Virus record (IMG/VR): IMGVR_UViG_3300033144_002727
Location: 1 to 39,503 of that record
Source of the DNA: a virus
Length of the DNA stretch: 39,503 nt
Strand: one strand, 5' to 3'
The notes under the pieces are model-generated. The model was not told where the DNA came from and searched no databases. It saw only the letters and a program-made list of their open reading frames with translations. Shown here piece by piece: positions 1-6,107 of the stretch. Position numbers and translations under genes: made by a program. Positions within the stretch are counted from its first letter, which is position 1, and the number at the start of each line of letters is the position of its first letter.

Positions 1-2
1 TG

Positions 3-140
3 AAGTCGCAACACATGGAGCACATCATTAACGGTAACGCGACCTCGTTTGAGGACTACCGGCATAATTGTGGTGTGATCCGTGGGATCGCGATGGCCGA
101 AAGGGAGCTGAAGGAAATTCAGTCCCAGATCGAAGAATAA
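3..140 (+). CDS. C-terminal fragment of a small phage protein (5' end off window)
   Basis: Reading frame 3 is open from the left edge to a TAA at 138-140 and gives about 45 residues, starting KSQHMEH and ending QSQIEE. The segment is charged and helical, with an SFEDYRHNCGVIRGI stretch followed by an Asp/Glu/Lys-rich tail. Small proteins of this type (short helices with a Y-x-x-x-x-G-x-x-x-G pattern) commonly sit beside the portal and terminase genes of marine podovirus-like phages; that comparison is from memory. An in-frame ATG exists at 15, but the frame stays open upstream of it, so the true start is probably outside the window. It precedes the co-chaperonin gene by 65 bases. Function unknown. 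Confidence 0.6.
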   Translation, partial: KSQHMEHIINGNATSFEDYRHNCGVIRGIAMAERELKEIQSQIEE

Positions 141-205
141 TCTTTCCCGTACCGGGAATGCCCGGGGCACGGCGGCCCCCATTGAACCGCTGCAAAGAGG
201 ACTCG

Positions 206-580
206 ATGACTGAAGCAATTCAGTACAGCGAAGAGGAACCGAGAAAAGCCCAGGTGCTCCCAGAGCCCGCTGGGTACAGGATCCTCATCGCATTGCCTGA
301 AGTAAAGGAAAAGACCGAAGCTGGCGTGTATATCCCTGACGAAAGGCGTGACGCAGAAACCGTCGCGAGTATCGTGGGATTCGTCATGAAGACAGGGCCT
401 GATGCCTATTCTGATGCGAAACGGTTCCCTTCTGGGCCTTGGTGCAAAGAAGGGGACTGGGTGATGATGCGTGCATACTCTGGAACGCGCGTCAAAATCC
501 ACGGCAAAGAATTTCGCCTGATCAACGACGACTCTGTTGAGGCAGTTGTCGAGGATCCGAGAGGGGTGGTAAGGGCATGA
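206..580 (+). CDS. Phage GroES-like co-chaperonin (Cpn10 family)
   Basis: The 124-residue product has the shape of a phage Cpn10. An opening beta strand YRILIALP (residues 24-31) is followed by a KTEAGVYIP segment (36-44) matching the GroES mobile loop, where V41-Y42-I43 stands for the hydrophobic tripeptide that docks on GroEL. Later segments are GFVMKTGP, GDWVMMRAYSGTRV and a closing strand with FRLINDDSVEAVV. Such proteins cap the host GroEL chamber and often enlarge it or adapt it for capsid protein folding, as T4 gp31 does. No GroEL is seen here. The frame is open from 68, but ATG 206 is chosen because AAAGAGG lies just upstream at 194-200 and the family homology begins after it. It overlaps the scaffold gene by ATGA and sits three genes before the capsid gene. 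Confidence 0.85.
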   Translation: MTEAIQYSEEEPRKAQVLPEPAGYRILIALPEVKEKTEAGVYIPDERRDAETVASIVGFVMKTGPDAYSDAKRFPSGPWCKEGDWVMMRAYSGTRVKIHGKEFRLINDDSVEAVVEDPRGVVRA

Positions 581-1524
581 GCGCACCTGTAGACGACTTG
601 ATGGGTAACCCCATCGCTGAGCACGGCACTGAAGTTGAACTGGAAAGTTCTGGCGACATCGAAATTGATGTCGTCGATGATCGACCGGAAGAAGATCGTG
701 TAGTTCGAGATCCGAACCGATCCAGCGACAATGATGACGAAATTGACCTAGTCAGTGGAAGCGCCAAGGGTCGGATCAACAAGCTCAAGTATGAATACCA
801 CGAGCAGCGGAGAAGCAAAGAAGCCGCTGAGAAAATGCGGGAAGAGGCCGTTCGGTATGCCGAGCGCATCGCTGACGAGAACCGCAATCTCAAGGATCTT
901 CTTCACCGTGGCGAGCAGGTTCTGCTTAATGAGATTAAGGGTCGGACGAGCACGCAATTAGAAAGGGCCAGGGACGAGTACAAGTCCGCTTATGACGCAG
1001 GGGATACCGATGCCCTGCTCAAGGCGCAAGAAGACTTGATTCGCTCTCAGACCGAGCGGGACATTGCGGACAGGACAAGCCCGTCCGTTCCGCCCCCGCA
1101 ACACAACCCGACACCGCCCGTTCCCCAGATGGATCCCAAGCTCCAGTCTTGGCTCCAGAAGAACGAGTGGTTTGGGCAGGACGAGGAGATGACTTCCTTT
1201 GCTTACGGGGTTCACGAGAAACTTGTAAGCAAAGACGGAGTTGATCCAAGGACAGACGACTACTACCAGCGACTTGATGCGCGGGTAAAAGAAGTCTTTC
1301 CGCAAAAATTCGGGCATCAGCCTGAATCGTTCGAGGTCGAAACGGGCACGGAGGGGCCTGCTGCGAGTCCTCGAACGAACACGGTGGTTGCCCCGGCGAA
1401 CAGATCGTCGGGAAGGCCCCGCAGAGTGCAGTTGACCTCCACTCAGGTAGCGCTCGCGAAGCGCCTGGGTATCACGCCAGAAATGTACGCCAAACAACTC
1501 CTGAAGGAGTATTCAAATGGCTAA
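577..1524 (+). CDS. Putative capsid scaffolding protein
   Basis: The 315-residue acidic protein begins with a disordered Asp/Glu-rich region (1-60). A long charged helix follows (about 63-165; INKLKYEYHEQRRSKEAAEK onward), predicted to form a coiled coil. Then comes a Pro/Gln linker and a compact segment around 190-240 with QSWLQKNEWFGQDEEMTSFA, a motif I recognise from scaffold-like proteins of pelagiphage-type podoviruses. The C-terminus is basic (RPRRVQLTSTQVALAKRLG), a common place for capsid contact in scaffolds. Scaffolds guide procapsid assembly and then leave or are degraded. Position between co-chaperonin and capsid genes fits. The start overlaps the previous stop (ATGA, 577-580). 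The assignment rests on composition, length and position rather than a diagnostic catalytic motif. Confidence 0.75.
   Translation: MSAPVDDLMGNPIAEHGTEVELESSGDIEIDVVDDRPEEDRVVRDPNRSSDNDDEIDLVSGSAKGRINKLKYEYHEQRRSKEAAEKMREEAVRYAERIADENRNLKDLLHRGEQVLLNEIKGRTSTQLERARDEYKSAYDAGDTDALLKAQEDLIRSQTERDIADRTSPSVPPPQHNPTPPVPQMDPKLQSWLQKNEWFGQDEEMTSFAYGVHEKLVSKDGVDPRTDDYYQRLDARVKEVFPQKFGHQPESFEVETGTEGPAASPRTNTVVAPANRSSGRPRRVQLTSTQVALAKRLGITPEMYAKQLLKEYSNG
1497..1510 (+). promoter_or_regulatory. Small hairpin enclosing the Shine-Dalgarno of the next gene
   Basis: ACTCC (1497-1501) pairs with GGAGT (1506-1510) around a TGAA tetraloop. The 3' arm holds the GGAG that serves the ATG at 1517. Translation from the scaffold gene would melt it, so it could couple the two genes. 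Five base pairs is short and could arise by chance. Confidence 0.3.
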
Positions 1525-2002
1525 TTCGCGCACCGATGGGATCGCCGGAACGGACCTCGAATCCCGAGACCGTGAAGTCGAAACCCGCGAAAACGACATG
1601 CGGGAAACACCGTGGAAGCCCGCCCCACTGCTGCCCGAGCCCAGTCCCCGAGAGGGATGGGACTTTCGGTACGTGAGGGCATCGATGAGAGGCGAAGCAG
1701 ACAATATCAATGTGTCCCAAGCTCTGAGGGAAAATTGGGAACTCTGCAAAGCCGCTGATTATCCGGAGCTACAGATCGTCTCAGATCGAGGCAGTCAGTA
1801 TCCGGAGAACATTCTCATTGGTGGGCTTCTTCTCATGACGAGGCCGTCCGAGATCGGGAAACAAGCACGGGCTCACGCCCAGCAGGAATCCCAGTCCCAG
1901 ATGGATTCGGTGGACCGCAACTACTTCAGAGAGCAAGACCCTCGTATGCCAATGCTCCAGCCGGAGCGGAAGACGAGGATCACGTTTGGTGATGACGGTT
2001 AG
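1517..2002 (+). CDS. Conserved small virion-associated protein, head module
   Basis: The 161-residue protein has an acidic, disordered N-terminus (ESRDREVETRENDMRETPW), then a conserved-looking core (about 47-125: GWDFRYVRASMRGEADNINVS, ALRENWELCKAADYPELQ, NILIGGLLLMTRP), and a helical tail ending in MPMLQPERKTRITFG. Proteins with this FRYVR...GGLLL pattern sit directly before the capsid gene in many marine podovirus-like genomes, as far as I recall, with no assigned biochemical role. The ATG at 1517 overlaps the end of the scaffold gene by eight bases and has AAGGAG at 1504-1509. It is probably a minor head or connector component. Confidence 0.6.
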   Translation: MANSRTDGIAGTDLESRDREVETRENDMRETPWKPAPLLPEPSPREGWDFRYVRASMRGEADNINVSQALRENWELCKAADYPELQIVSDRGSQYPENILIGGLLLMTRPSEIGKQARAHAQQESQSQMDSVDRNYFREQDPRMPMLQPERKTRITFGDDG

Positions 2003-2018
2003 TGGATGGTCTACTGAC

Positions 2019-2048
2019 GGCTATCACCATTCCTTTTAGGAGATAGCC
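2019..2048 (+). promoter_or_regulatory. Inverted repeat surrounding the RBS of the decoration gene
   Basis: GGCTATC (2019-2025) is the exact reverse complement of GATAGCC (2042-2048), leaving a 16-base loop that holds most of the AGGAG ribosome-binding site (2038-2042) for the ATG at 2052. In RNA this would present or partly mask the RBS. It lies in the only real gap between genes 1517-2002 and 2052-2669. Seen directly; the regulatory role is inference. Confidence 0.35.
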
Positions 2049-2051
2049 AAA

Positions 2052-2669
2052 ATGGCTTATGGACTACGCCCGGTGGGCGCTGGTTACGCAGGTCTTAGTG
2101 GTTATAACAATGGCAGCTTTGTAGAGGTTCCGGTTTCTACAGATGCTGCTGTCGATATTTTCACTGGTGACTTTGTAGAGTGGGTGAACGATGCTTCTGG
2201 CGCAGGCAGTGCTGGTGTTGTTCGCCAAAAAAATGATGCGGGTAGTGAAACTCCAGATACTACCAATATTACCTTTGGTGTTGCGGTGGGGTTTCGTTAT
2301 GTAAATCCAAGCGGAACTCCGACTTGGAGTCAGCACTACGACCAAAGCGCAAGTAACACGGAGGCGTTTGCTTTTGTGTGTACTGACCCGAGCCAGATTT
2401 ATATGGTTCAGGCTGATGGTGCGGTCACGATTGAGAATGTGGGCTCAAACGCCCCGGTCTCTAACTTTGCTGTAGCTTCTGCTAGTACCACTACGGGACT
2501 TTCTGGAATTACTCTTGATTTTAGCGATATTGCTGTAACTGCGGCTGATTGTCTTAGGATTGTCGGAGTTCCGGATGATGGGGAAAACAGAAGCTCCTCT
2601 ACTCCGAATGTACTTGTTCGCATTAACACTGGTGTCCTGTTCTCCGATCAGGGCACGGGCATTGTCTAA
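2052..2669 (+). CDS. Probable capsid decoration/stabilisation protein
   Basis: The 205-residue, Gly/Ser/Thr/Val-rich beta protein begins MAYGLRPVGAGYAG and continues SGYNNGSFVEVPVSTDAAV...IFTGDFVEWV, then FGVAVGFRYVNPSGTP, SQHYD and AFAFVCTDPSQIYMVQADGAV. I recognise this arrangement from the protein encoded just before the capsid protein in HTVC010P-like and other marine podoviruses, where it is a virion protein and plausibly a head decoration protein. Start ATG has AGGAG nine bases upstream. There is no signal peptide or membrane segment. Local base composition is more AT-rich than in the neighbouring capsid gene. The decoration role is inferred from position and composition. Confidence 0.6.
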   Translation: MAYGLRPVGAGYAGLSGYNNGSFVEVPVSTDAAVDIFTGDFVEWVNDASGAGSAGVVRQKNDAGSETPDTTNITFGVAVGFRYVNPSGTPTWSQHYDQSASNTEAFAFVCTDPSQIYMVQADGAVTIENVGSNAPVSNFAVASASTTTGLSGITLDFSDIAVTAADCLRIVGVPDDGENRSSSTPNVLVRINTGVLFSDQGTGIV

Positions 2670-2687
2670 GGAAGGAGGTAAATAGTC

Positions 2688-3611
2688 ATGGCTATTTCAC
2701 GAGCGCAAATGATGAAGGAACTCCTTCCCGGGCTGAACGCCTTGTTTGGGTTGGAGTATTCCTCGTACCAGAATGAGCACGAGGAAATCTACGAGACGGA
2801 ATCTTCGGATCGAGCATTCGAGGAGGAAGTGAAGCTGTCCGGTTTCGGTGCGGCACCTGTGAAGTCTGAGGGGTCTGCGATTACGTATGACACCGCTCAG
2901 GAGGATTTCACGGCGCGGTACACCCACGAGACGGTCGGGATGGGCTTCGCGATCACGGAAGAGGCGGTCGAAGACAACCTCTATGACTCCGTGAGCGCGC
3001 GGTACACGAAGGCTCTCGCGCGGGCGATGGCTCACACGAAGCAGGTGAAGGCTGCGTTCCCGTTGAACAACGCTTTCTCCAACGCCAACTTCTCGGCTGG
3101 CGATGGCGAGGCGCTTTGCTCTGCCACCGCACACACGGACATCAATGGTGTCCCGATTCCGAACGCACTGGCGACTCCTGCGGATCTCAATGAGACCTCG
3201 CTGGAGCAGGCAGTGATCGACATCGCGGCATACACGGATGCCCGGGGCCTCATTATCGCGGCCCGACCGAAGAAGCTGATCGTGGCTCCTTACAACCAGT
3301 TCGTTGCAACACGAATCCTTGAGACGGAACACCGTGTCGGGACCGCAGACAACGACATCAACGCGATTCGGTCGAATGGTGTGATTCCCGGCGGGTACGC
3401 CGTGAACCACTTCATCACCACCGGGAACAAGAAGGAATGGTTCCTGATGACTGATGTTCCGAATGGCATGAAGCACTTCCAGCGGACGGCTCTCACGACC
3501 GGTATGGACGGTGACTTCGACACCGGGAATGTTCGCTACAAGGCGCGGGAGCGGTACAGCTTCGGCGTCAGCGATTATCTTGGGATCTTCGGAAGTGGGG
3601 AACTCTCGTAG
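2688..3611 (+). CDS. Major capsid protein (HK97-like fold expected)
   Basis: The 307-residue protein has the layout of podovirus-type major capsid proteins. The N-terminal helix is ISRAQMMKELLPGLNALFGLEY. Then comes an acidic E-loop-like region (EEIYETESSDRAFEEEV, GFGAAPVKSEGSAITYDTAQ) and the YTHETVGMGFAITEEAVEDN...Y segment typical of this family. A core follows with RPKKLIVAPYNQFVATRILE and IRSNGVIPGGYAVNHF, and a closing KARERYSFGVSDYLGIFGS. It has an unusually strong AAGGAGG (2672-2678) nine bases before ATG 2688 and is followed by a stable terminator hairpin, both consistent with very high expression. No protease or delta domain is fused. Family recognition is from memory; the conserved features make it firm. 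Confidence 0.88.
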   Translation: MAISRAQMMKELLPGLNALFGLEYSSYQNEHEEIYETESSDRAFEEEVKLSGFGAAPVKSEGSAITYDTAQEDFTARYTHETVGMGFAITEEAVEDNLYDSVSARYTKALARAMAHTKQVKAAFPLNNAFSNANFSAGDGEALCSATAHTDINGVPIPNALATPADLNETSLEQAVIDIAAYTDARGLIIAARPKKLIVAPYNQFVATRILETEHRVGTADNDINAIRSNGVIPGGYAVNHFITTGNKKEWFLMTDVPNGMKHFQRTALTTGMDGDFDTGNVRYKARERYSFGVSDYLGIFGSGELS

Positions 3612-3628
3612 AGTTTCTCCCGACAAGG

Positions 3629-3678
3629 GGGCGGCGGTTTTTTCATGGGGATCATGGGGGGGCCGCCGCCCTTCTTTT
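3629..3678 (+). terminator. Rho-independent-type terminator after the capsid gene
   Basis: GGGCGGCGG (3629-3637) pairs perfectly with CCGCCGCCC (3663-3671) and is followed directly by TTCTTTT (3672-3678). The loop is 25 bases, long for a terminator, and starts with a T6 run. It lies 18 bases after the capsid stop codon and probably ends or attenuates the head transcript. Confidence 0.7.
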
Positions 3679-3687
3679 GCAACCAAA

Positions 3688-3725
3688 CCTGACAGACTTA
3701 AAAAGACAGCACGCGGACTGTCAGG
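3688..3725 (+). repeat. Second inverted repeat in the post-capsid gap
   Basis: CCTGACAG (3688-3695) is the exact reverse complement of CTGTCAGG (3718-3725), with a 22-base loop that repeats GACAG at 3705-3709, so two alternative pairings exist. It lies between the terminator and the next RBS (GAGGTG, 3741-3746). No T-run follows, so it is less likely a terminator; it could be an RNA-processing or protein-binding site. Nothing else is seen in 3726-3740. Confidence 0.35.
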
Positions 3726-3752
3726 GTAGATGCGTGCATCGAGGTGTATGAA

Positions 3753-4277
3753 ATGGGTAAGACAACTTTTAGTGGCCCGGTGAAATCTCTTTCCGGCTTT
3801 AGCCCTTCTGGCTACAACAATATTGTAGATGTACCGAACGGAACCAATACGCTTTCTTTGACGGAGGCAGATCACGGCGGGCGTCTTTTGATGCTTCAAG
3901 ACGCGAGCCTTGTCCTTACGTTGCCCTCTATTGTCACGACTCAGCCGAGCGACCCCACGGATCCGGGGCAGTTGTGCAATTTGGGCCTTACGTTCAGCAT
4001 GTATTTCTCTGTTGCTGCCACTGCGATCTCCCTGGACACGGACACCACTGACCAGTTTTGCGGGGCGATCCAGATCAGAACAGAGGCCGTTAACGCAGCA
4101 GGCGAGTCGGCAACTTTCTTTGCGGACGGCACTGACGTATCCATCGATTGCAACGGAGGAACGAAGGGCGGTATCGAGGGATCGTACCTTGAGGTAACTG
4201 CGACTACGGATGGTTGGTTTTGCAGCAAGTCAATGCTTCTGACTGGCGCAGTCACTCCCGCGACTCCGTTCGCGTAA
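3753..4277 (+). CDS. Small beta-rich virion protein
   Basis: The 174-residue protein starts MGKTTFSGPVKSLSGF, an opening I associate with small virion proteins next to the capsid gene in marine podoviruses. The rest is beta-rich: NTLSLTEADHGGRLLMLQDA, LVLTLPSI, FSMYFSVAATAISLDTD, QIRTEAV, and a final Gly-rich part GGIEGSYLEVTATTDGWF ending in a small-residue tail. A GTG at 3744 would add three residues, but ATG 3753 has GAGGTG (3741-3746) correctly spaced and begins with the conserved opening. It is bracketed by two terminator-like hairpins, so it may be made as its own unit at high level. Exact role (decoration, fibre base) is unknown. Confidence 0.6.
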   Translation: MGKTTFSGPVKSLSGFSPSGYNNIVDVPNGTNTLSLTEADHGGRLLMLQDASLVLTLPSIVTTQPSDPTDPGQLCNLGLTFSMYFSVAATAISLDTDTTDQFCGAIQIRTEAVNAAGESATFFADGTDVSIDCNGGTKGGIEGSYLEVTATTDGWFCSKSMLLTGAVTPATPFA

Positions 4278-4284
4278 TCCACCT

Positions 4285-4314
4285 GGGGGCACCTTCGGGT
4301 GCCCCCTCTTCTTT
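4285..4314 (+). terminator. Strong terminator with UUCG-type tetraloop
   Basis: GGGGGCACC (4285-4293) pairs perfectly with GGTGCCCCC (4298-4306) around a TTCG loop, an extra-stable RNA tetraloop, followed by TCTTCTTT (4307-4314). It sits eight bases after a stop codon and just before the GGAGGTGA RBS of the next gene. Confidence 0.85.
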
Positions 4315-4328
4315 GGAGGTGACGGCCT

Positions 4329-4670
4329 GTGTCGATTACCTATGTTGAGTCTGCTTACGAAGATACCCTCAGTGATACGGCTATCCAGATTGTGGATCGT
4401 CCATGCTCTCTTCTGGGAATAATCGTCACGCCGAACGTGAACCCATTGGGCGATGTGGTAGTGGCCTTTCGGGACGGCGGAACTTCTGGAACAGTTATCT
4501 TGAAAACGAACCTGGGAGATACGTCCTCAACAAACGACAGCATGGAAGGTGTGCTGTGGTCGCCTCTTCCCGGTCTTGGCATAAGAGTTAATTCGTCTCT
4601 GTGGGTAGAGTCCACCAACATGGATTCCTCAACGCCCAGGGTCAAAGCAGTCACCGTTTTTTATCAGTGA
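4329..4670 (+). CDS. Small virion-type beta protein, copy 1 of a tandem pair
   Basis: The 113-residue protein from GTG 4329 (GGAGGTGA at 4315-4322) is a compact beta-rich protein: RPCSL (24-28), VVVAFRDGGTSGTVILKTNLG, PGLGIR (81-86), LWV (91-93) and VTVFY (108-112). The next gene product shares the same landmarks in the same order, so the two arose by duplication. Small proteins with a D-G...G-T-V...PG-x-GIRF...V-T-V-F-Y pattern are common, and uncharacterised, in marine phage virion modules; I recall them as possible decoration or fibre-tip proteins. There is no signal peptide or membrane segment. It lies directly after a strong terminator, so it needs read-through or its own promoter. Confidence 0.6.
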   Translation: MSITYVESAYEDTLSDTAIQIVDRPCSLLGIIVTPNVNPLGDVVVAFRDGGTSGTVILKTNLGDTSSTNDSMEGVLWSPLPGLGIRVNSSLWVESTNMDSSTPRVKAVTVFYQ

Positions 4671-4676
4671 TTTACA

Positions 4677-5069
4677 ATGGGTAAATTACACCATCTTTAC
4701 GAAAATCATGATTCTTATGTTCATGCGAACTTTCATGATTTCGATCCTAGTCCCAGCACCACCACGCCGACAGATGTTGAGCTTGTTTCCCGACCCTGCG
4801 CTCTCAACTTAGTTCAGTTGGTTGGTTTTGTGTTCGGGAACTTCGCGTACATAACTTTCTTTGATGGTTCTGTGTCAAACCCGCCAAAGCTGGTAATTAA
4901 CTTGGGTCACAACCAAACTAGCGGAACCACTGAACATAGTAGCCCGAGGGGGAAAAAGGTGTATCCGATACCGGGGGCGGGTATAAGGTTTGATGAAAGT
5001 ATCTGGGTGAGGGTGGAAAACAATAATCAATGGCCCATCATCAGTACCGTGACGGTGGTGTACCGCTGA
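4677..5069 (+). CDS. Small virion-type beta protein, copy 2 of a tandem pair
   Basis: The 130-residue protein has a His-rich 20-residue N-terminal extension (GKLHHLYENHDSYVHANFHD) absent from copy 1. It then has the shared core: RPCAL (39-43), ITFFDGSVSNPPKLVINLG, TSGTTEHSSP, PGAGIR (99-104), IWV (109-111) and VTVVY (125-129). Spacing between landmarks matches copy 1 within a few residues although overall identity looks low, so the duplication is old. The ATG at 4677 follows the previous stop by six bases with only a weak RBS, suggesting coupling. The six His residues in the first 21 positions could bind metal, but that is speculation. Confidence 0.58.
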   Translation: MGKLHHLYENHDSYVHANFHDFDPSPSTTTPTDVELVSRPCALNLVQLVGFVFGNFAYITFFDGSVSNPPKLVINLGHNQTSGTTEHSSPRGKKVYPIPGAGIRFDESIWVRVENNNQWPIISTVTVVYR

Positions 5070-5070
5070 G

Positions 5071-5355
5071 ATGGAGCATGTAACCCCGACCGCATTCTGG
5101 AGCACGGTAAGTATTATTGCGGCAGCGATTGGGTCCTCCTTCCTCATGACTGTTTCTCACGCAGACGAGCCGCGTCACCCGGACGCCGCAGCGGAGGCCG
5201 ATGTTTCGGAGATCAAGATCCAAGTAACCAGGGTGGCTGCTGATGTGGATTACAACCGGCGGGCTCTGGTTGAACTGAAGGGTGAAATAAAAGATCTCCG
5301 GATTGACCAGAACCGTTCAAGCCGTGAGATTTTAGAAGCAATCCGGAGCGAATGA
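5071..5355 (+). CDS. Small membrane-anchored or secreted coiled-coil protein
   Basis: The 94-residue protein has a hydrophobic segment near the N-terminus (WSTVSIIAAAIGSSFLMTV, about 10-28) followed by SHADEP, which could be a signal-peptidase site (A-x-A-like: SHA) or an anchor end. A charged helix follows (ADVSEIKIQVTRVAADVDYN...LVELKGEIKDLRIDQNRSS) with heptad-like spacing. Its shape resembles an i-spanin or a small virion membrane protein, but a clear spanin pair exists at 37.8 kb and this gene lies in the structural module. It starts one base after the preceding stop and overlaps the connector gene by ATGA. Function unknown. Confidence 0.5.
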   Translation: MEHVTPTAFWSTVSIIAAAIGSSFLMTVSHADEPRHPDAAAEADVSEIKIQVTRVAADVDYNRRALVELKGEIKDLRIDQNRSSREILEAIRSE

Positions 5356-6107
5356 TGGCAATCAGCGGCACGTACTCATTCAACCCTGACATCGGGGACA
5401 TCATCGAGGAAGCCTACGAAAGGGCGGGTCTTGACTTGCGATCTGGGTACGATCTCCGGTCTGCCCGGCGAAGTCTCAACCTCATGACCCTGGAGTGGCA
5501 GAATCGTGGGCTGAACCTGTGGACTGTGGACGAGCAGCCACTGTCCGAGACATCCTCTGGGGTGAGCGTCACGACCCTGAGCAAGGGGGTTGCGACGTAC
5601 AATATCGACGCCTCCACGATCTCCCTGTTGGATGTGATCCTCAGGACGAACGATGGGAACTCGTCCACCCAGACGGACTACATGCTGAACCGGATCTCCC
5701 AGCCGACCTACTCCACGATTCCGAACAAGCTGACGGAGGCAAGGCCGCTTCAATACTACTTCGACCGGAAGGAGGTTCTGGGAGCGGGCTCGGCGGGCGC
5801 AAACGTCAAAAGCACGATTACGCTGTGGCCTGTCCCGGACAAGGACAGTACCTACACGATCCGGTACTGGAGGATGAAGCGGATCGCGGATACGTCGAAC
5901 CTCGCTTCGGATACGGCAGATGTCCCGGATCGGTTCCTTCCGGCGCTGTGCGCGGGGCTTGCGTACCACGTTGCTTGCAAGCACCCGGAATCGACACCCA
6001 AGGTTCCTATGCTAAAGCAACAGTACGACGAAGCGTTTGCTACGGCTGCGGACGAAGACCGCGTCAAGGTTGCGGCGAGGTTCGTTCCTCGCATCGCGAG
6101 CTACTGA
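5352..6107 (+). CDS. Head-tail connector protein, P22 gp4-like, copy 1
   Basis: The 251-residue protein starts with a helical domain (10-60) holding DIGDIIEEAYERAGLDL, GYDLRSARRSLNLMTLEWQN and GLNLWTV. This resembles the N-terminal helices of P22 gp4-type head-tail adaptors (helix, loop, helix, ...EW..DGI). A beta-rich middle (65-190) carries P-x-x-YYFDR and ITLWPVPDKDSTYTIRYWRMKRI. A C-terminal helix has RFLPALCAGLAYHVACKHP. I assign a neck role below the portal; the gp4 relation is a by-eye inference. A second copy (9343-10203) shares all these landmarks. ATG 5352 overlaps the prior stop (ATGA); ATG 5355 is an alternative start. Confidence 0.6.
   Translation: MMAISGTYSFNPDIGDIIEEAYERAGLDLRSGYDLRSARRSLNLMTLEWQNRGLNLWTVDEQPLSETSSGVSVTTLSKGVATYNIDASTISLLDVILRTNDGNSSTQTDYMLNRISQPTYSTIPNKLTEARPLQYYFDRKEVLGAGSAGANVKSTITLWPVPDKDSTYTIRYWRMKRIADTSNLASDTADVPDRFLPALCAGLAYHVACKHPESTPKVPMLKQQYDEAFATAADEDRVKVAARFVPRIASY

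Noticed and set aside
2697-3899. 400-codon minus-strand frame opposite the capsid gene
   Set aside because: It lies wholly opposite a well-supported gene plus its terminator, is rich in Arg and His typical of antisense frames in GC-rich DNA, and shows no family pattern.
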